From positions 106,256 to 170,255 of the forward strand of contig NZ_BMCR01000009.1 of the NCBI RefSeq assembly GCF_014635285.1: 64,000 nt of DNA, given 5' to 3'. The position numbers and the translations under genes were made by a program. Each line of letters opens with the position of its first letter. Position 1 is the first letter of the stretch. Below the pieces are notes generated by a model. It ran no database searches. It was given only the letters and a program-made list of their open reading frames with translations, and was not told the DNA's origin. This document shows positions 61,040-64,000 of the stretch, one piece after another. Source of the stretch: Stappia taiwanensis. Lineage in GTDB: Bacteria > Pseudomonadota > Alphaproteobacteria > Rhizobiales > Stappiaceae.

Positions 61040-61744
61040 ATGAGCCTGCATCCCAAGTTTTCCGGCATGGTCAACCCGGATGACAAACGTCTGAGTGTCG
61101 TCCTGGATCAGACCCATGTGATCGCCCCCCAGAGCGTTCCGGTGGTCGACAAGGCGACGGGGCAAACCCGCTACGTTCAGAAATACGGGGACACGGTCGA
61201 GAACACCGGCGCGACCGTCTACGCCCCGCCGACCGACTGCGGCGGCGCTTTCATGTCCGCCCGGTTCCAGCCGAACAACAATTGCTACAATTACAGTTGC
61301 GACATCGCCACCAATTCCTTCGCGCAACCCGGGCGGGCCAGCGGCATCTTCCTGGACTTTCCGCCCACCGGCGAGGCGGTCGTCGACGGAGCCAAGGCCG
61401 ACGGCCTGCAATGGCTCGGCACCGACTACCCGGTCAACTGGCTGAAGGTCGGCAACGGCCACCCGGTCGCCTTGCTGATCTCCCCGGACGACACCAGCCT
61501 CGGCTGGCCCGGCGATTACCACTGGGTTCGCTACGACCAGACCGGCGGCGCCTGGTCGCAAAAGGACGGCGGCGATCAGGTCACGAATTTTGACTTCTCG
61601 GGCAACCCGATTACCGATCCGGCCACCGCCAACTGGACCGTCAACCAGGGGCCGACCAGCCAGTCGGCCGGCGCCGACGTCATTGTCACCTATGATTTCT
61701 ACGGCTATCTGATCGTACCGCACAACCGCGTGACGATCCTCTAG
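61040..61744 (+). CDS. Uncharacterised protein, possible Cys-His-Asp hydrolase
   Basis: 234 residues with no signal peptide or membrane segment. A block NNNCYNYSCDIATNSFAQPGR (read as two parts) at 79-99, then GHPVALLISPDD near 140 and DYHWVRYDQ at 159-167, followed by WSQKDGGDQVTNFDFSG near 172-188. Cys82, His161 and Asp185 fall in the order of papain-like peptidases or transglutaminase-like enzymes, and the surrounding residues look like active-site loops, but this is inference. I do not recognise a named family. GAGAGA precedes ATG 61040. Divergent from the asparaginase-lectin gene and likely co-regulated. Confidence 0.72.
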   Translation: MSLHPKFSGMVNPDDKRLSVVLDQTHVIAPQSVPVVDKATGQTRYVQKYGDTVENTGATVYAPPTDCGGAFMSARFQPNNNCYNYSCDIATNSFAQPGRASGIFLDFPPTGEAVVDGAKADGLQWLGTDYPVNWLKVGNGHPVALLISPDDTSLGWPGDYHWVRYDQTGGAWSQKDGGDQVTNFDFSGNPITDPATANWTVNQGPTSQSAGADVIVTYDFYGYLIVPHNRVTIL

Positions 61745-61825
61745 GGTCCAGCCGCCGATCTTGCGACCCCGCCCCTCCCATGCCAAGCCTGTGCTGGAAA
61801 ATCCGAGAAGAGGCGGAAGGGAACT

Positions 61826-61845
61826 TGACGATTACGTAAGCGTCA
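61826..61845 (+). promoter_or_regulatory. Near-perfect 20-bp palindrome upstream of SCP2 gene
   Basis: TGACGATTACGTAAGCGTCA, 18 of 20 bases symmetric, with the perfect core TTACGTAA. A TTGACG overlaps its left edge and may be a -35. Such ACGT-centred dyads resemble operators of MerR/TetR regulators of acyl-CoA catabolism (LiuR type), but the assignment is unverified. Confidence 0.5.
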
Positions 61846-61903
61846 TGTTTTCTGCCTCTGCAGATCACCGGGCCTGAAGCGCCCGGACAAGGGAGACAAA
61901 GAC

Positions 61904-62185
61904 ATGACGATTGCCGAACTCACCGACACCGTCCGTGGCAAGGTCGCCGGCGGCGGCATTGACGAGAGCGTGAAATTCGACTGCGGCGACGACGGCGTCA
62001 TCCTCGTCAAGGGCAGCGAGGTCAGCAACGACGATGCCGATGCCGATTGCACCATCGGCATCTCCAAGGACAACCTGGCCAAGCTGCTGGCCGGCGACCT
62101 CAACCCGACCACCGCCTTCATGACCGGCAAGATCAAGGTCAGCGGCGACATGAGCATCGCCATGAAGCTGGGCAGCATCGTCTGA
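61904..62185 (+). CDS. SCP2 sterol-carrier-domain protein
   Basis: 93 residues, one SCP2 domain. Typical strands and helix: ESVKFDCGDDGVILVKGSEV, DADCTIGISKDNLAKLLAGDLNPTTAFMTGKIKVSGDMSIAMKLG (seen in parts). Binds lipids or acyl-CoA in a hydrophobic tunnel. AGGGAGA precedes ATG 61904, and a CCGGGC/GCCCGG hairpin lies in the leader. Probably expressed with fatty-acid or acyl-CoA pathways. Confidence 0.92.
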   Translation: MTIAELTDTVRGKVAGGGIDESVKFDCGDDGVILVKGSEVSNDDADADCTIGISKDNLAKLLAGDLNPTTAFMTGKIKVSGDMSIAMKLGSIV

Positions 62186-62212
62186 CACTACCACTCTGCG
62201 GGCGGCCGCGTT

Positions 62213-63385
62213 TCAGCGCGGGCGCTCGCCCACGTAGCGGGCACGCGGGCGGATCTGCTCCGGTCGCTGATATTGCTCCAGCGCATGGGCGATCCACCCG
62301 ACCAGCCGCCCAGCGCAGAACATCGACATGCCGGCATATTCCGGCAAGCCCAGCACCCTTCGCAGCGCCGCCAGCGCAAAATCGATATTCGGCGCCTGCC
62401 CGAACAGCCGGGTGGCCGTATCGGTCAGCTTCGGCAGCAGCGGCACCAGCGGATGCTCCAACCCGGCGGTGACGATCTTGCGCAAAAGGACGGCGGCACG
62501 CGGATCGGGCACCGTGTAGATCGAATGGCCGAACCCGGGCAGGTCCTCGCCGCGATAGAGCCGCTCCTGCATCAGGCTGTCGATATCCGCCTCGCTCTCG
62601 ATCCGGTCCAGCCACCCTTCCACCCGCTCGCTCGACGCCCCATGCCGGGCACCGGAAAAGGCACCGAGCCCGGCGCCCAGCGCCGCATGCAATGGCGCCC
62701 GCGTCGAGGCGGCGCAACGCACAGCAAAGGCCGAGGTGTTGAACTCATGGTCCGCCGACAGCACCAAGGCCGCCCGGATCAACTCCGCCCCCGGCCCCGG
62801 CGCCACGCCCCAGCCGCTGGCCAGTTGCAGATGCACCGGCTCGGTTGAAGGCGCGCGATTGAGCAGCGCCGCCACGCCGACCCGGACCAATGCCGCGCCC
62901 TTTTGCTCCAGCACCGGGCGCGACACCCCATAGGCGGAGGGATCGACCATCGGCCAGGCCGCCAGCACGGTCATCACCCGCTCCAACGGCCGCAACCCCG
63001 CCGGTGGGACCAGCGGCAGATCCGGCGCCGGCCGGGCAAAGGGATCGGTGGCGCAATCCCACAACAGCGTGGCGATCCGCTCCAGCGAAGCGGTTTCCGC
63101 CAGAGCCACCGCCGCATGCCCCCGGTAGATCGGCCCGGCCTCGTCGATCAGCGTCAGCGCACTTTCCAGCACCGGCCCGCCGGGCCCGGACCCGCCGCCA
63201 TCGGCCTCACCGCCCTCACGCCGGTCGCGCAGCAGCCGCACGTCCTCCGCATGGTAGCGGCGTGAGCGCCCCGGCCCGGCAACCGAGCGGATCAACCCCC
63301 GACTGACATAGGCGTAGAGCGTCGCCTGGCGAATGCCCAGTTCATTGGCCGCCTCCGGAGCGGAAAGGTAGACAGGTGTATCCAT
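62213..63385 (-). CDS. Citrate-synthase-like protein with N-terminal HTH domain
   Basis: 390 residues. Residues 1-55: MerR/excisionase-like helix-turn-helix (LSAPEAANELGIRQATLYAYVSRGLIRS, then GRSRRYHAEDVRLLRDRR). Residues about 80-385: citrate-synthase fold with SADHEFNTSAFAVRCAAS near 205, GARHGASSERVEGWLD, and LPGFGHSIYTVPDPRAAVL near 275, holding the usual catalytic His residues. Such fusions may sense acetyl-CoA or citrate pathway metabolites and control neighbouring genes, here the citrate-synthase-like gene diverging 91 bp away. Whether it is enzymatically active is open. Confidence 0.88.
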   Translation of the reverse strand: MDTPVYLSAPEAANELGIRQATLYAYVSRGLIRSVAGPGRSRRYHAEDVRLLRDRREGGEADGGGSGPGGPVLESALTLIDEAGPIYRGHAAVALAETASLERIATLLWDCATDPFARPAPDLPLVPPAGLRPLERVMTVLAAWPMVDPSAYGVSRPVLEQKGAALVRVGVAALLNRAPSTEPVHLQLASGWGVAPGPGAELIRAALVLSADHEFNTSAFAVRCAASTRAPLHAALGAGLGAFSGARHGASSERVEGWLDRIESEADIDSLMQERLYRGEDLPGFGHSIYTVPDPRAAVLLRKIVTAGLEHPLVPLLPKLTDTATRLFGQAPNIDFALAALRRVLGLPEYAGMSMFCAGRLVGWIAHALEQYQRPEQIRPRARYVGERPR

Positions 63386-63388
63386 AGA

Positions 63389-63420
63389 TTGATTTTATTT
63401 ATCAATATTGACGATATCAA
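63389..63420. promoter_or_regulatory. AT-rich repeated TTGAT/ATCAA region, putative operator
   Basis: TTGAT (63389-63393) faces ATCAA (63401-63405), and TATTGA (63406-63411) faces TATCAA (63415-63420), inside one of the few strongly AT-rich stretches of the window. Located between the HTH-citrate-synthase gene and its divergent partner, exactly where an autoregulatory operator would sit. Confidence 0.55.
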
Positions 63421-63476
63421 CCCCCACCCTGAATGATCGCCCCCATGCCATGCAACCAGACAGGAAGGGGATCCCC

Positions 63477-63959
63477 ATGACCATTCAGACGCCAGAGCTC
63501 AGGGGTGCCGGTGACCGTTCCGGTCACGGAGGCTCAGCCACTGCCACGCCGGTCACTCTTGCCGCCCCCGGCCTTGAGGGCATTGCCGTCGCCGAAACCG
63601 TGTTGAGCCATGTGGACGGAGCAAACGGACGGCTGTTGCTGCGCGGCCATGAGCTGCGCGACATCGCGGGTACCATGTCCTTCGAGGCGGCAATTGCCCT
63701 GCTCTGGGCGGACTTCCTGCCGGAGAGCGACCTTGCCCGCCTGACGGACCTGTTCGCCGCCGCGCGCGAGCGCGCCAGCGTCGCCCTCCCGGCCATGTGT
63801 GCCGCCCCCACGGGGCTCAGGGTCTATGAGCGCATGCGGCTCGGCCTTGCCGCCCTGCCTCTGGCAAGTGATCTGCATCCGGCCATTGTCATCGCCGGGG
63901 CGCAGCCGCTGCTCCTGGCTGCCGCCGCCCGCCTTGCCGCCGGTGACCTGCTCCCCTGA
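63477..63959 (+). pseudogene. Citrate-synthase-like protein, truncated at about residue 160
   Basis: The reading frame opens normally (ATG 63477, AGGAAGGGG upstream) and shows GLEGIAVAETVLSHVDGANGRLLLRGHELRDIAG, the N-terminal third of citrate/methylcitrate synthases, then FEAAIALLWADFLPE. It ends at TGA 63957-63959 after AARLAAGDLLP, where relatives continue with an APDP segment to a full length of about 370. None of the three plus-strand frames in the remaining 41 bases continues the family. This looks like disruption by an insertion starting at the stop, but a frameshift or window-edge effect cannot be excluded. Confidence 0.65.
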
Positions 63960-63961
63960 GA

Positions 63962-64000
63962 TGTTCCCGATTTTGGGTTAGCCTGTTCCTCAACGAAGGA
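63962..64000. mobile_element. Possible insertion-sequence left end
   Basis: TGTTCCCGA (63962-63970) and TGTTCCTCA (63984-63992) form an imperfect direct repeat 22 bases apart, just after the abrupt loss of the citrate-synthase frame, with base composition less GC-rich than upstream. Terminal arrays of such repeats occur in IS21-like elements. Only 39 bases are visible, so this is a hint rather than an identification. Confidence 0.3.

Noticed and set aside
1..64000. Prophage, integrative element, tRNA or rRNA genes, CRISPR
   Set aside because: No integrase, phage structural gene, tRNA-like cloverleaf, rRNA or repeat-spacer array was recognised; composition is fairly even except at 63957-64000.

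Overview
The window is GC-rich DNA (roughly two-thirds G+C by eye) with tightly packed operons and frequent ATGA or TGATG start/stop overlaps. It carries TRAP and Liv-type transporters, a fused indolepyruvate:ferredoxin oxidoreductase, a cobalt-type nitrile hydratase, a CyaC-like redox adenylate cyclase and paired citrate-synthase-like genes. Together these point to a metabolically versatile Alphaproteobacterium, most likely of the Hyphomicrobiales type. It reads as chromosomal accessory-metabolism DNA; no rRNA, tRNA, CRISPR array, phage block or complete insertion sequence was recognised.

Layout. 1-957: the 5' end of ferrochelatase (hemH) and an orphan receiver-only response regulator, both on the minus strand. 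1089-9733: a seven-gene minus-strand operon of two CoA ligases plus a complete branched-chain-amino-acid-type ABC importer, which looks like uptake and CoA activation of an organic (perhaps aromatic) acid. A hybrid histidine kinase and an OmpR-type regulator diverge from it (10031-12732). 12757-19768: fused indolepyruvate:ferredoxin oxidoreductase and a TakP-like TRAP importer whose binding-protein gene converges on the membrane genes. 19977-25383: a class I glutamine-amidotransferase-like hydrolase, a cobalt nitrile hydratase operon with a strongly structured leader, an EamA transporter and a NicO/DUF1007 nickel-cobalt transport pair. 25697-38508: Leu/Phe/Val dehydrogenase, LysR, WD40 + COG0523 GTPase pair, Ogt, aminotransferase, an Inh-type protease inhibitor, a 2-hydroxyacid dehydrogenase with a LacI regulator, EamA, ChrA, MarR and a quinone reductase.

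38608-48626 is the most coherent accessory block. It has an NMT1/SsuA-type ABC importer, a cytosine-deaminase-family amidohydrolase and an FAD-linked oxidase on one strand, diverging from RidA, 8-oxoguanine deaminase, an MFS carrier and a creatininase-family hydrolase. It looks like uptake and breakdown of an N-heterocycle such as an oxidised purine or a pyrimidine. 48691-56841: ArsC/YffB-like protein, a membrane ferredoxin-cyclase fusion, and a five-gene oligopeptide-type ABC importer preceded by a possible 25-codon Lys-rich leader peptide. 57006-59252: copper ATPase CopA behind a textbook CueR-type promoter with a 19-bp spacer.

59305-64000 is the strangest stretch. It holds an L-asparaginase fused to a bulb-lectin-like tail, diverging across a nested palindrome from an uncharacterised protein with a possible Cys-His-Asp catalytic set. 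It also holds an SCP2 protein behind a near-palindrome, an HTH-citrate-synthase fusion with an AT-rich putative operator, and a citrate-synthase-like gene that stops at less than half length in front of what may be an insertion-sequence end.
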